Positions 1 through 5,091 of a stretch of 5,181 nucleotides of DNA are shown piece after piece (positions within the stretch are counted from its first letter, which is position 1; the number at the start of each line of letters is the position of its first letter). The stretch covers positions 1 to 5,181 of the forward strand of contig JASHYF010000194.1 of assembly GCA_030043235.1 (NCBI GenBank), given 5' to 3'. Position numbers and translations under genes: made by a program. Origin of the DNA: Solirubrobacteraceae bacterium. GTDB lineage: Bacteria; Actinomycetota; Thermoleophilia; Solirubrobacterales; Solirubrobacteraceae. The notes beneath the pieces are model-generated. The model had not been told where the DNA came from. It ran no database searches and worked only from the letters and a program-made list of their open reading frames with translations.

Positions 1-947
1 GTGCAGCCCGCGTCGCTGAAGTTCGACAGCGCGAGCGAAGTTTCCCCGGTGTCCGTGACGATGATCTCGTAGTCGACCGTTTCGCCGACCTTCGCCGGGA
101 GTTCTGAAGTCGTGTAGGCGGAGCCCCCCACCTTCTGGAGCTTTTCGATCGACAGCGAGGACTTCGACGCAGCAGCGTCGACGGTGACGGGGTTGGATTC
201 GACCTTGCACACCGGCGACTGCCACGGCCAAAGCCATTCCCAAGGCTTCGGAGCAAAGCAGGGCATCGCGCACCCTCCCCACGATGAGCATTCGCAGTGC
301 CACAGGGGACCGCAGCCGCAATATCCCCACGGTCCATATGTACCCCCACCACAGTGTTCCGGCGGCGGGCACCCACCCCACGATGTGCAGTGTTCGCTCG
401 CTTCAAGCGTTGCGACGTTCGTGTACTTGCCTGCTGCAGTGAGCTTGTGTTCGCAGGTCCACGTGACCGTCGCGCCGGGCGCAAGTGTCGTCGCCCCGCC
501 TTCGGTGTGACCGCAGCGAGCGTCCGTGAAGCCAGACAAGCTGGCGGGCAGAGCGCCGTCGTTCTTGGCGATGATCTCGTAATCGATCGTTTCGCCAACC
601 TTCGCCGGCAGTTCAGAGCTCGTGAAGCCAGCGCCACCGACCTTCTGGCGCTTTTCGAGGCTCACACACTCGCCAACGCCGAAGAGCCAGCCCAGGAAAG
701 GCGGCGTCTCGCAGAAACCGTTGCTCACCGTGAGGTCGGGCCCGAGCGCGCTGGACAAACGCGCAGCGTGGTGCGTGCGTTCGTGCCGGCGCTTTACCGA
801 GCGAGCGCGACGATGGAAGGCGTGCTCTGCGCGGGCACCCGCCCGGACGGTAGCGGCGGCCGCGACAGCGCCGGTCGCCGTAGGCAAAGCCGCAAGCGAG
901 AGCCCGATCGCTAGTAGCCGTGCTATGCGCCCCCCGCGCGCGCCCAC
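1..947 (-). CDS. Secreted DUF11-repeat surface protein with Cys/Trp-rich loop (3' end beyond window)
   Basis: I translated this frame by hand; it is open from the left edge to a TAG at 987-989. The GTG at 945-947 is chosen because a G-rich Shine-Dalgarno-like run precedes it and it yields a textbook signal peptide: basic residues 2-10, a hydrophobic core at about 11-29, and an Ala-rich cleavage region near 28-32. TTG at 963-965 is the alternative. An Arg/His-rich linker follows (about 35-62). DUF11-type (PF01345-like) units begin at E98 and E268, a period of 170 residues, sharing EK-QKVGG, SELPAKVGET and DYEII. Unit 1 continues with LAPGATVTWTCEH and NVATLEA, typical of the fold, with C145 and C165 as a likely disulfide. 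Between its last strands lies a 61-residue loop (187-247) with 10 Cys and 8 Trp. At least 315 residues are present; more repeats and an anchor may lie outside. DUF11 proteins are usually exported and cell-surface or matrix-associated. The exact function is unknown. Confidence 0.82.
   Translation of the reverse strand, partial: MGARGGRIARLLAIGLSLAALPTATGAVAAAATVRAGARAEHAFHRRARSVKRRHERTHHAARLSSALGPDLTVSNGFCETPPFLGWLFGVGECVSLEKRQKVGGAGFTSSELPAKVGETIDYEIIAKNDGALPASLSGFTDARCGHTEGGATTLAPGATVTWTCEHKLTAAGKYTNVATLEASEHCTSWGGCPPPEHCGGGTYGPWGYCGCGPLWHCECSSWGGCAMPCFAPKPWEWLWPWQSPVCKVESNPVTVDAAASKSSLSIEKLQKVGGSAYTTSELPAKVGETVDYEIIVTDTGETSLALSNFSDAGC
3..146 (-). repeat. DUF11 repeat unit 2, conserved N-terminal half
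   Basis: This codes for residues 268-315, the second copy of the unit at 513-656, exactly 510 bases away. The unit is cut by the window edge, so the matching C-terminal strands and any second loop cannot be seen. Confidence 0.8.
207..389 (-). other. Cys/Trp-rich loop inside DUF11 unit 1
   Basis: This codes for residues 187-247 of the surface protein. The stretch holds 10 Cys (187, 193, 199, 210, 212, 218, 220, 226, 230, 247) and 8 Trp, with many Gly and Pro. The heptad C-(T/S)-S-W-G-G-C occurs twice (bases 369-389 and 270-290), so the loop may have grown by an internal duplication. It sits where DUF11 domains usually have a short turn before the final beta strand (here NPVTV). Disulfide cross-linking is a reasonable inference; no metal-binding family was recognised. 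Confidence 0.75.
513..656 (-). repeat. DUF11 repeat unit 1, conserved N-terminal half
   Basis: This codes for residues 98-145 of the surface protein. It aligns without gaps to residues 268-315, with about 30 of 48 positions identical. Both copies start at Glu-Lys and end at a conserved Cys. The core SELPAKVGET is identical in both. Confidence 0.8.
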
Positions 948-1238
948 CGGTCCCCCCAGTCGCAAGCCTGTCGTCCGTCGCCGAGTCTAAAGGATCTGCG
1001 GGTCTACGTATGCGCGATGCGCACCGATCAGCCCGCACACCTCGCGCTCCGCGCGCCAGCGCGAGCTGTGCGCTGGGGGACGACGAGGACCGCCCCATCC
1101 ATTTGGCCACGTTTCCAGCGGTTGGCATCGAGTCACCTCGGGTCGTTGCGAGCAGCAACGGCCAGCGTTCCGCAGCGCGCCGCAAGCGCAAGGCCGTCCG
1201 TGCGGCCCGCCGACGCAACCGGCGCTGAGCGGCTTCGC
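948..1238. other. Stretch without a convincing gene
   Basis: There are about 290 bases between the DUF11 gene and the DUF2293-like remnant. Open frames on both strands here give Arg/Ala-rich translations that look like shadows. The only hint of coding is a minus-strand segment just below 1238 (reading SPGISEAAQRRLRRRAA, begun in a shifted frame). It loosely recalls a later part of DUF2293-type proteins, so this may be decayed 3' sequence of the neighbouring remnant. The promoter of the DUF11 gene should lie here, but I cannot pick out a clear -35/-10 pair. Confidence 0.4.
951..957 (-). promoter_or_regulatory. Candidate ribosome binding site of the DUF11 gene
   Basis: On the minus strand a run of six G followed by A ends three bases before the GTG at 947. 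It is G-rich and Shine-Dalgarno-like but not a perfect AGGAGG. It supports GTG at 947 over the upstream TTG at 965. Confidence 0.4.
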
Positions 1239-1514
1239 TTATCCCCGGACTGCAGCATCCGCGCGCCACGCTTCGAGTGCGCACACGGCTGTCGAGAGCT
1301 TGCTCAGGTTGGCCGTCGCCACCCGTTCCAGGTAGGGCATGCGGCCCTGGCGCCACGCCTGTTCGCCGGATGGCTGAAGCCAGCCCAGGCCGAGAAGAAC
1401 GTCGATCGCCGTGACGAACCCCCGCTCCGAGAGCGCGGCCTCGGCGGCCGTCCTCACACGCTCTTCCAGGCGCCTGTCGTTCATCGACAGAACGCACGCC
1501 AACGTTCGGCGCAC
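1239..1514 (-). pseudogene. Truncated gene: N-terminal module of a DUF2293-type protein
   Basis: This is a 91-residue ORF from GTG 1514 (ATG at 1484 is the alternative, leaving 81 residues), ending at TAA 1239-1241. The core, residues about 15-80, contains LEERVRTAAEAAL, FVTAIDVLLGLGWL, WRQGR-PYLERV and ANLSKLSTA. From memory, this pattern opens a family of roughly 300-400-residue actinobacterial and proteobacterial proteins that continue with a cysteine-containing region and a C-terminal DUF2293 domain. Here translation stops soon after ALEAW, so the rest is missing. A shifted frame beyond the stop may hold a degraded piece. No Shine-Dalgarno site precedes either start. It lies 64 bases after the DUF4143 remnant on the same strand. 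The family's function is not known to me. It could still be made as a short protein, but a decayed fragment is more likely. Confidence 0.5.
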
Positions 1515-1578
1515 CGAACGGCGAACGTGGTTGCGTGGGGTCGCCGATGGCTCCCGGTCGAGCTCTCGATCGTGGCTT

Positions 1579-2181
1579 TCAGGGGCCGAGCGAGGCGATT
1601 GAGGTGACGAGGATGCCGTCTGGTCGTGTGTAGGTGGGGGTGTCTGCGACGATGACTAGTAGAGCGCCGCATGCGGCGTCTACGGCGGGGGAGAGCTTTT
1701 TCTTGAGGGCGAGCAGGTGGCGGGCTGCCTCGTCGACTCGGTGGTGTCCGAGCTCGATCTCGGCTGCGAGCCAGCGTCCGTCTGGCGCCTCGACGATCGC
1801 GTCGATCTCCAGTCCCTTGTTGTCACGGTAGAAGCGGACCTCACCGCGATGTGGCTGGGCGTAGACGCGCAGGTCATGGATCGCCTGTGACTCGAACAGG
1901 AACCCGGCCAGCTCGATCTCAGGCCCCACGAGTCGCTGGGGTGTGGCGCCGAGGGCGGCGACCGCGAGAGACGGATCGGCGAGGTGACGCTTTGGCGTCG
2001 CCGCAAGCCGGATGCGCGAGCGTAGCTGTGGCCTCCAGCTCGGCTGATCCTCGATCAAGAAGAGCCGAGCGAGTACGCGCAGGTAGTCGTGCAGGGCGGT
2101 CTCGCCGAGGGGTTTCTCCGCTGCGCGAGCGATCGTCCGCAGGCTCGCGTTGGTCGCGACGATTGCCGCTGATCGCTGGTT
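1579..2181 (-). pseudogene. C-terminal fragment of an AAA_14/DUF4143 ATPase-type protein
   Basis: The frame is open from just after a TAA (2182-2184) to TGA 1579-1581, giving 200 codons. It covers only the C-terminal DUF4143 (PF13635-like) part of proteins that are normally about 400-450 residues long and begin with a P-loop AAA_14 domain. Recognisable blocks are NASLRTIARAA, HDYLRVLARLFLIEDQPSW, PKRHLADPSL, LVGPEIELAGFLFES and FYRDNKGLEIDAIVE. No Walker A or B motif and no Met lies near the N-terminal end of the frame. The first usable start is an internal TTG at 2058, in mid-domain. The gene therefore looks cut at about 2182, right beside the promoter region of the divergent dehalogenase gene. 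The nuclease-like E-x-D ... E-x-K pattern reads E-I-E, with Glu at 1751-1753 where relatives, as I recall, have Lys. Fragment identity is firm; loss of function is inferred. Confidence 0.8.
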
Positions 2182-2199
2182 TTAGGCGCTGGCTCTGGT

Positions 2200-2205
2200 T
2201 AAAAT
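2200..2205 (+). promoter_or_regulatory. Candidate -10 box of the haloalkane dehalogenase gene
   Basis: TAAAAT matches the TATAAT consensus at five of six positions and stands out in very GC-rich DNA, 41 bases before the ATG at 2247. No good -35 is seen at 16-18 bases upstream (the best is TGGTTT, a poor match). TAAAA here also pairs with TTTTA at 2180-2184 as a weak inverted repeat. Confidence 0.35.
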
Positions 2206-2232
2206 CGCATCCGTTCAAGGCACGCCGAGGAC

Positions 2233-2238
2233 AGGAGG
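2233..2238 (+). promoter_or_regulatory. Ribosome binding site of the haloalkane dehalogenase gene
   Basis: A perfect AGGAGG lies eight bases before ATG 2247. It fixes the start of the dehalogenase and argues against the much longer in-frame extension back to 1851. Confidence 0.85.
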
Positions 2239-2246
2239 CAAACTCG

Positions 2247-3191
2247 ATGGCAGGCTCCGATCCGCGCTCGGACGCACCGAGCGCCGCAGAGTCTGGGGCG
2301 GGAGCGACGAGCCCGGCAGAGGCTTCGAGACCGCCATGGGTTCCGGTCGACCTGTACCCGTTCCAGAGCCGCTATGCACAGCTGGAGGGAGCCCAAGTCC
2401 ACTACGTCGATGAGGGCAACGGCCCTGCGCTGCTGCTCCTGCACGGTAATCCCACCTGGTCCTTCCTGTACCGGGGCGTGATCAAACGCCTGACCGATCG
2501 ATACCGGTGCATCGCCGTCGACTACCCCGGCTTCGGGCTGTCGCGCGCCGCTCCCGGCTACACGTTCACGCCAGCCGAGCATGCTCGCATCCTCGAGCAG
2601 CTTGTCCTGCAGCTCGACCTGAAGGACGTGACGATGATGGTGCAGGACTGGGGAGGGCCGATCGGCTTTGCCGTCGCCACCCGCCATCCCGATCGCTTCT
2701 CGGCGTTCGTGCTCGGCAACACCTGGGCGTGGCCGAAGGCCGATCCCGGCACGCAGGTGTTCTCACGCGTGCTCGGCGGCCCGTTCGGCAAGTACCTGAT
2801 CACCCGCCGCAACTTCTTCATCGAGAACATCCTCGCTAACAACGTCAAGCTCAGGAGGCTCTCGGAGGTCGAGATGAACGCCTACCGGGGACCGTTCCCA
2901 ACGCCGGAGTCGCGCCTCCCGATGCACGTTTTCCCGCACGAGATTCTCGCCAGCCGACCGCTTCTCGCCGACATCGAGCGCGGTCTCCCGGCTCTGTCCG
3001 ACCGACGGGCATTGCTCGTGTGGCCGACCAGGGACATCGCCTTCCGCGAGGGCGAGCGCACGCGCTGGGAAGAGGTCTTCCCCAAGCATCGGACCGTCAT
3101 CCTCGAGGGCGCCGGCCACTACATCCAGGAGGCGGCTCCCGAGCAGATCGCGTCCGCGATCGGCACATGGAGCGACGCTGCCGAGCAGTGA
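2247..3191 (+). CDS. Haloalkane dehalogenase (alpha/beta hydrolase, subfamily III-like)
   Basis: This 314-residue protein is close in length to DhlA (310). It should hydrolyse carbon-halogen bonds of haloalkanes to an alcohol plus halide in the cytoplasm. Motifs: HGNPTW at 66-71 (Asn68 likely oxyanion/halide contact), nucleophile elbow VQDWGG with Asp134 and halide-binding Trp135, GNTWAWP around 157-163 entering the cap domain, catalytic acid Asp263 in WPTRDIAF, and catalytic His291 in GAGHYIQE. The acid after the later strand and the Asn-Trp pair fit HLD-III better than HLD-II. Residues 1-30 are a low-complexity Ala/Ser/Glu-rich extension with no signal peptide. The ATG is set by AGGAGG eight bases upstream. 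The gene starts 65 bases from a truncated DUF4143 gene, and its stop overlaps a truncated NiCoT gene, so it may have arrived by insertion. Some family members act on unknown natural substrates; a role in pollutant degradation should not be assumed. Confidence 0.93.
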   Translation: MAGSDPRSDAPSAAESGAGATSPAEASRPPWVPVDLYPFQSRYAQLEGAQVHYVDEGNGPALLLLHGNPTWSFLYRGVIKRLTDRYRCIAVDYPGFGLSRAAPGYTFTPAEHARILEQLVLQLDLKDVTMMVQDWGGPIGFAVATRHPDRFSAFVLGNTWAWPKADPGTQVFSRVLGGPFGKYLITRRNFFIENILANNVKLRRLSEVEMNAYRGPFPTPESRLPMHVFPHEILASRPLLADIERGLPALSDRRALLVWPTRDIAFREGERTRWEEVFPKHRTVILEGAGHYIQEAAPEQIASAIGTWSDAAEQ

Positions 3192-3613
3192 GTTGCTCCT
3201 ATGACCATCGCCCGGATGGCCGGGCATCGTGGCAGGTGTACCCTGTCGGGGTGCGCTTCGGTGTGGGGTTCGACGCCGCGACGGAGGTCGCGCTGATCGT
3301 CGGCACGACCGAGCTGCTGTCAGTGCTCGCCGGGAAGCTCTCCTCGACCGGCGGGACATGGGGGCTCCTCTCCGGCTTTGACCTCGACACTGCGGGCCTC
3401 GTGATCGTCGGAGCGTTCGCGCTCACCTGGGTCGTGGCTGCGACGGTCTGGCGACTCGGGCGGATCGAGGAACGGTGGGGTTCAGCTGGGGAGTTGCACG
3501 GGTCCTCGAGGTCGATCGCCGCGGAGGCGGTGCTGGGGGAGGCGCGGACCTGCGGTGTTCTACTGAGCAGAGCGTGGCAACGCTCCGATGTCTCCGCGCA
3601 ACGCCCGGCCTAG
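3188..3613 (+). pseudogene. Truncated, internally deleted nickel/cobalt transporter (NiCoT, HoxN/NixA family)
   Basis: The frame reads YPVGVRFGVGFDAATEVAL, the counterpart of the NiCoT signature LGFDTATE. It runs straight into IVGTTELLSVLAGKL and then FDLDTAGLVIVGAFALTWVVA and WRLGRIEERW, the normal C-terminal end of these transporters. The other signatures (RHA-DADHI, GHSTVV, GM---DT-D) are absent: the N-terminal half is missing, and so are about 70 residues between VAL and the terminal helices. About two of the eight or so membrane helices remain, so metal transport is implausible. A tail of about 44 residues after GRIEERW is longer than usual and ends at TAG 3611-3613. GTG at 3188 overlaps the dehalogenase TGA (GTGA), so coupled translation of a 141-residue peptide is possible. 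The first residues before YPVG are not clearly NiCoT. Identity is strong; the deletion size is from memory of the family. Confidence 0.75.
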
Positions 3614-3616
3614 CTT
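3611..3616 (+). promoter_or_regulatory. Candidate -10 element for a leaderless transcript
   Basis: TAGCTT fits the actinobacterial TANNNT -10 pattern and ends six bases before ATG 3623, the spacing expected if transcription starts at or next to the start codon. No Shine-Dalgarno site is visible before that ATG. No convincing -35 is seen. The element overlaps the stop codon of the NiCoT fragment. Confidence 0.33.
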
Positions 3617-3622
3617 GTGGGC

Positions 3623-4099
3623 ATGTCCTCCGGAGAGTCAAAGGCGCAGACGCGGACAGCTGGCGTCAAACCGCAGCCTTGGCGTTGGGACCACCCACGG
3701 GTCCTCGTCGAGCACCCGGACGAGGAGGCCGGCCTGGCGATCGCCTCCGGTCTGCGCTTCGCCGGCTACGCGGTCGCCGTCTGTCCCGGCCCGAGGGGAC
3801 TCGGGCAGTGTCCGCTGACCGGGGCCGCTGGCTGCGTCTCGGTCCACGACGCCGACCTCGTCGTCTGCTCCCTCGGCTACGAGCGCGCGGAGGCCCGCGA
3901 GGTCCTGCGCGAACTGCGGACGCGCTACCCCCACATGCCGCTGGTCGTCGAGGCGCCGTCGGACGCGGACGCGGAGCTGAGCGGGTTGTTGGACGGCTGC
4001 CGCCGGCTGGAGGCGCCGGCGACCCCCGAGCAGATCGTGGCCGCCGTGCAGAGCGTGCTCGCCCAGGCCATCGAAGAGAGCCCGCCCGCCGGTGCGTAG
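3623..4099 (+). CDS. Degenerate receiver-like protein with conserved cysteines
   Basis: This protein has 158 residues from ATG 3623; GTG at 3617 would add two. After an unstructured basic N-terminus (1-24), residues 26-148 follow the beta/alpha pattern of response-regulator receivers. RVLVEHPDEE (26-35) matches the first strand and acidic loop, DADLVVCSLG (76-85) the phosphoacceptor strand, VLRELRTRYPHMPLVVEAP (94-112) helix 3 and strand 4, and APATPEQIVAAV (131-142) the last strand turn and helix 5. Cys82-Ser83 stands where the phosphorylated Asp should be, and the usual Lys-Pro is Ala-Pro, so it is unlikely to be phosphorylated in the standard way. An inserted segment has CPGP (Cys54), CPL (Cys63) and Cys71, with further Cys at 82 and 126. 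This pattern feels familiar from uncharacterised actinobacterial proteins, but I cannot name a family. It has no output domain and lies upstream of the Usp-like membrane gene. The stop is TAG 4097-4099. Confidence 0.72.
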   Translation: MSSGESKAQTRTAGVKPQPWRWDHPRVLVEHPDEEAGLAIASGLRFAGYAVAVCPGPRGLGQCPLTGAAGCVSVHDADLVVCSLGYERAEAREVLRELRTRYPHMPLVVEAPSDADAELSGLLDGCRRLEAPATPEQIVAAVQSVLAQAIEESPPAGA

Positions 4100-4158
4100 C
4101 GCCTTTCACAGCGGGCCGGAGGTGACTCGCCGCTGGCGCGCGACCGGCGCGCACCCTT

Positions 4159-4195
4159 CTAGCCCGTGCCCGGAAAGTCGCGCTAGCCCGTGCCC
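4159..4195 (+). repeat. 13-base direct repeat, copies 24 bases apart
   Basis: CTAGCCCGTGCCC occurs at 4159-4171 and again at 4183-4195. The copies lie in the 165-base gap between the receiver-like and Usp-like genes, about 70-100 bases before the latter's start. A two-site operator or a small tandem duplication would both fit. No regulator is implied by the sequence. Confidence 0.5.
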
Positions 4196-4264
4196 CGGGA
4201 CCCTATGTGACGCCCCAGGGCCGCGAGCAGTTCGTCCTGCTGGGCACTCCATTCGGCCTTCCGC

Positions 4265-5023
4265 TTGCTCTTGCTGCTGATACGCGCCCCGATCCCAGTC
4301 GTGCTCGCCGCCGCCCTCGGCCCGGCGTGGCTAGCTGTGATTGCCCTTGTCGTGGTGCTCGGCGCTCTCGCGATCCGCATGACACAACTGCGCATGCGCA
4401 AACTCCGCAACCCCGAGCTGCCGCTCAAAATGGCCCCCCCGCACCTGGGCTCAGCGGCGGAGCGCCGCGTCCTCATCGTCGCCAACGACACGCTCAGCGA
4501 GGAGGCGCTCCTCAGCGAGGTCGACAGGCTGGCCTCCGTGCGGGGCACGCGCGTGCTCCTGCTCGTGCCGGCGCTGATCTCCCCTGTGGCCCGCTTGACC
4601 CACGCGGCCGACCGTCATTTGGAGCAGGCCCGCGTCCGCCTGAAGACGGCTCTCGACCGCGTCGGCCGTGACCGCGTCGTTGCGGGCCAGATCTCGGGGG
4701 CCGACCCGCTCGAGGCCATCGAGGACGCGTTCGCCACCTTCGCGCCGGATGAAGTCATCGTCTCAACTCGCTGGGAGCGGGACGCTAGCGGCCTCGAGCC
4801 GTGGCTCGCCGGTCTCGTGCGTGAGCGGTTCGCCGTGCCCGTTCATCATCTCGTCTTCGAACCCGGCTCCGCTGCGCAGGAGCCAGACAAGGACACCGAG
4901 GCGAGATATCGGGACGAATTCGGTTACTCGGCTGCCAGGAGGTTCGGGCTGAGGGTGCTCACGGGTGTGGGGATCCTGGTCGCAGTTGCGGCCGTGCTCC
5001 TGTTCCTCTCACCGTACGGGTAG
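4265..5023 (+). CDS. UspA-like domain protein with N- and C-terminal membrane segments
   Basis: The ORF is 252 residues from TTG 4265; GTG 4301 is a possible later start. The frame opens after TGA 4208-4210 with no ATG, and no Shine-Dalgarno site is visible, so the start is uncertain. A hydrophobic segment at about 10-37 is followed by a basic stretch (39-50: Arg, Lys), which suggests the next domain is cytoplasmic. Residues about 67-198 look like a universal-stress-protein/HUP fold: RRVLIVANDTLSEEALLSEV (strand 1 and helix), TRVLLLVPAL (strand 2), a long helix with R-LKTALDRVG, GADPLEAIEDAFATFAPDEVIVST (helix-strand), then ERFAVPVHHLVFE. The classic ATP-binding G-2x-G-9x-G(S/T) motif is not evident. 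A second hydrophobic helix at about 229-249 lies three residues from the end. It may act as a membrane-bound stress or signalling protein, possibly with the upstream receiver-like protein. The role is inferred only. Confidence 0.75.
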   Translation: MLLLLIRAPIPVVLAAALGPAWLAVIALVVVLGALAIRMTQLRMRKLRNPELPLKMAPPHLGSAAERRVLIVANDTLSEEALLSEVDRLASVRGTRVLLLVPALISPVARLTHAADRHLEQARVRLKTALDRVGRDRVVAGQISGADPLEAIEDAFATFAPDEVIVSTRWERDASGLEPWLAGLVRERFAVPVHHLVFEPGSAAQEPDKDTEARYRDEFGYSAARRFGLRVLTGVGILVAVAAVLLFLSPYG

Positions 5024-5063
5024 GCGTCGAGCGCAGCGGCGGCAATAGGTCGCGACACATTAG

Positions 5064-5089
5064 GCGCCAGATCCTAAAAACTGGGGCGC
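5064..5089. other. Imperfect hairpin after the Usp-like gene
   Basis: GCGCC-AG and CTGGGGCGC can pair around an A-rich loop (ATCCTAAAAA), with a two-base bulge. It lies 41 bases after the Usp-like stop and just past the stop of the candidate minus-strand gene at 5092. No T-run follows on either strand. It could act as a weak bidirectional terminator between two converging genes. Confidence 0.3.
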
Positions 5090-5091
5090 TC

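Noticed and set aside
184..914. Plus-strand ORFs across the DUF11 gene
   Set aside because: They are antisense to a frame with a signal peptide and clear repeats. Their translations show no domain pattern.
613..1497. 294-residue minus-strand ORF
   Set aside because: It overlaps the DUF11 gene and the DUF2293-like ORF in a shifted frame, and most of it is Arg/Ala-rich with no domain pattern. Only a small piece around 1190-1240 may be decayed coding sequence.
1851..2246. In-frame N-terminal extension of the dehalogenase (446-residue reading)
   Set aside because: The added part is Arg-rich shadow sequence opposite the DUF4143 fragment. The AGGAGG and ATG at 2247 give the normal family length.
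3475..4154. Arg/Gly/Pro-rich long ORFs on both strands
   Set aside because: They are shadows of the receiver-like gene caused by high GC; no domain pattern is present.
4183..4671. Overlapping ORFs on both strands at the start of the Usp-like gene (plus 4207-4671, minus 4183-4548)
   Set aside because: Both overlap the Usp-like frame, which has membrane and alpha/beta pattern. Theirs are low-complexity.
5060..5068. TTAGGCGC shared with 2182-2189 as a possible insertion-site repeat
   Set aside because: Eight bases is too short in a 5-kb GC-rich window, and the two sites do not bound a coherent element.
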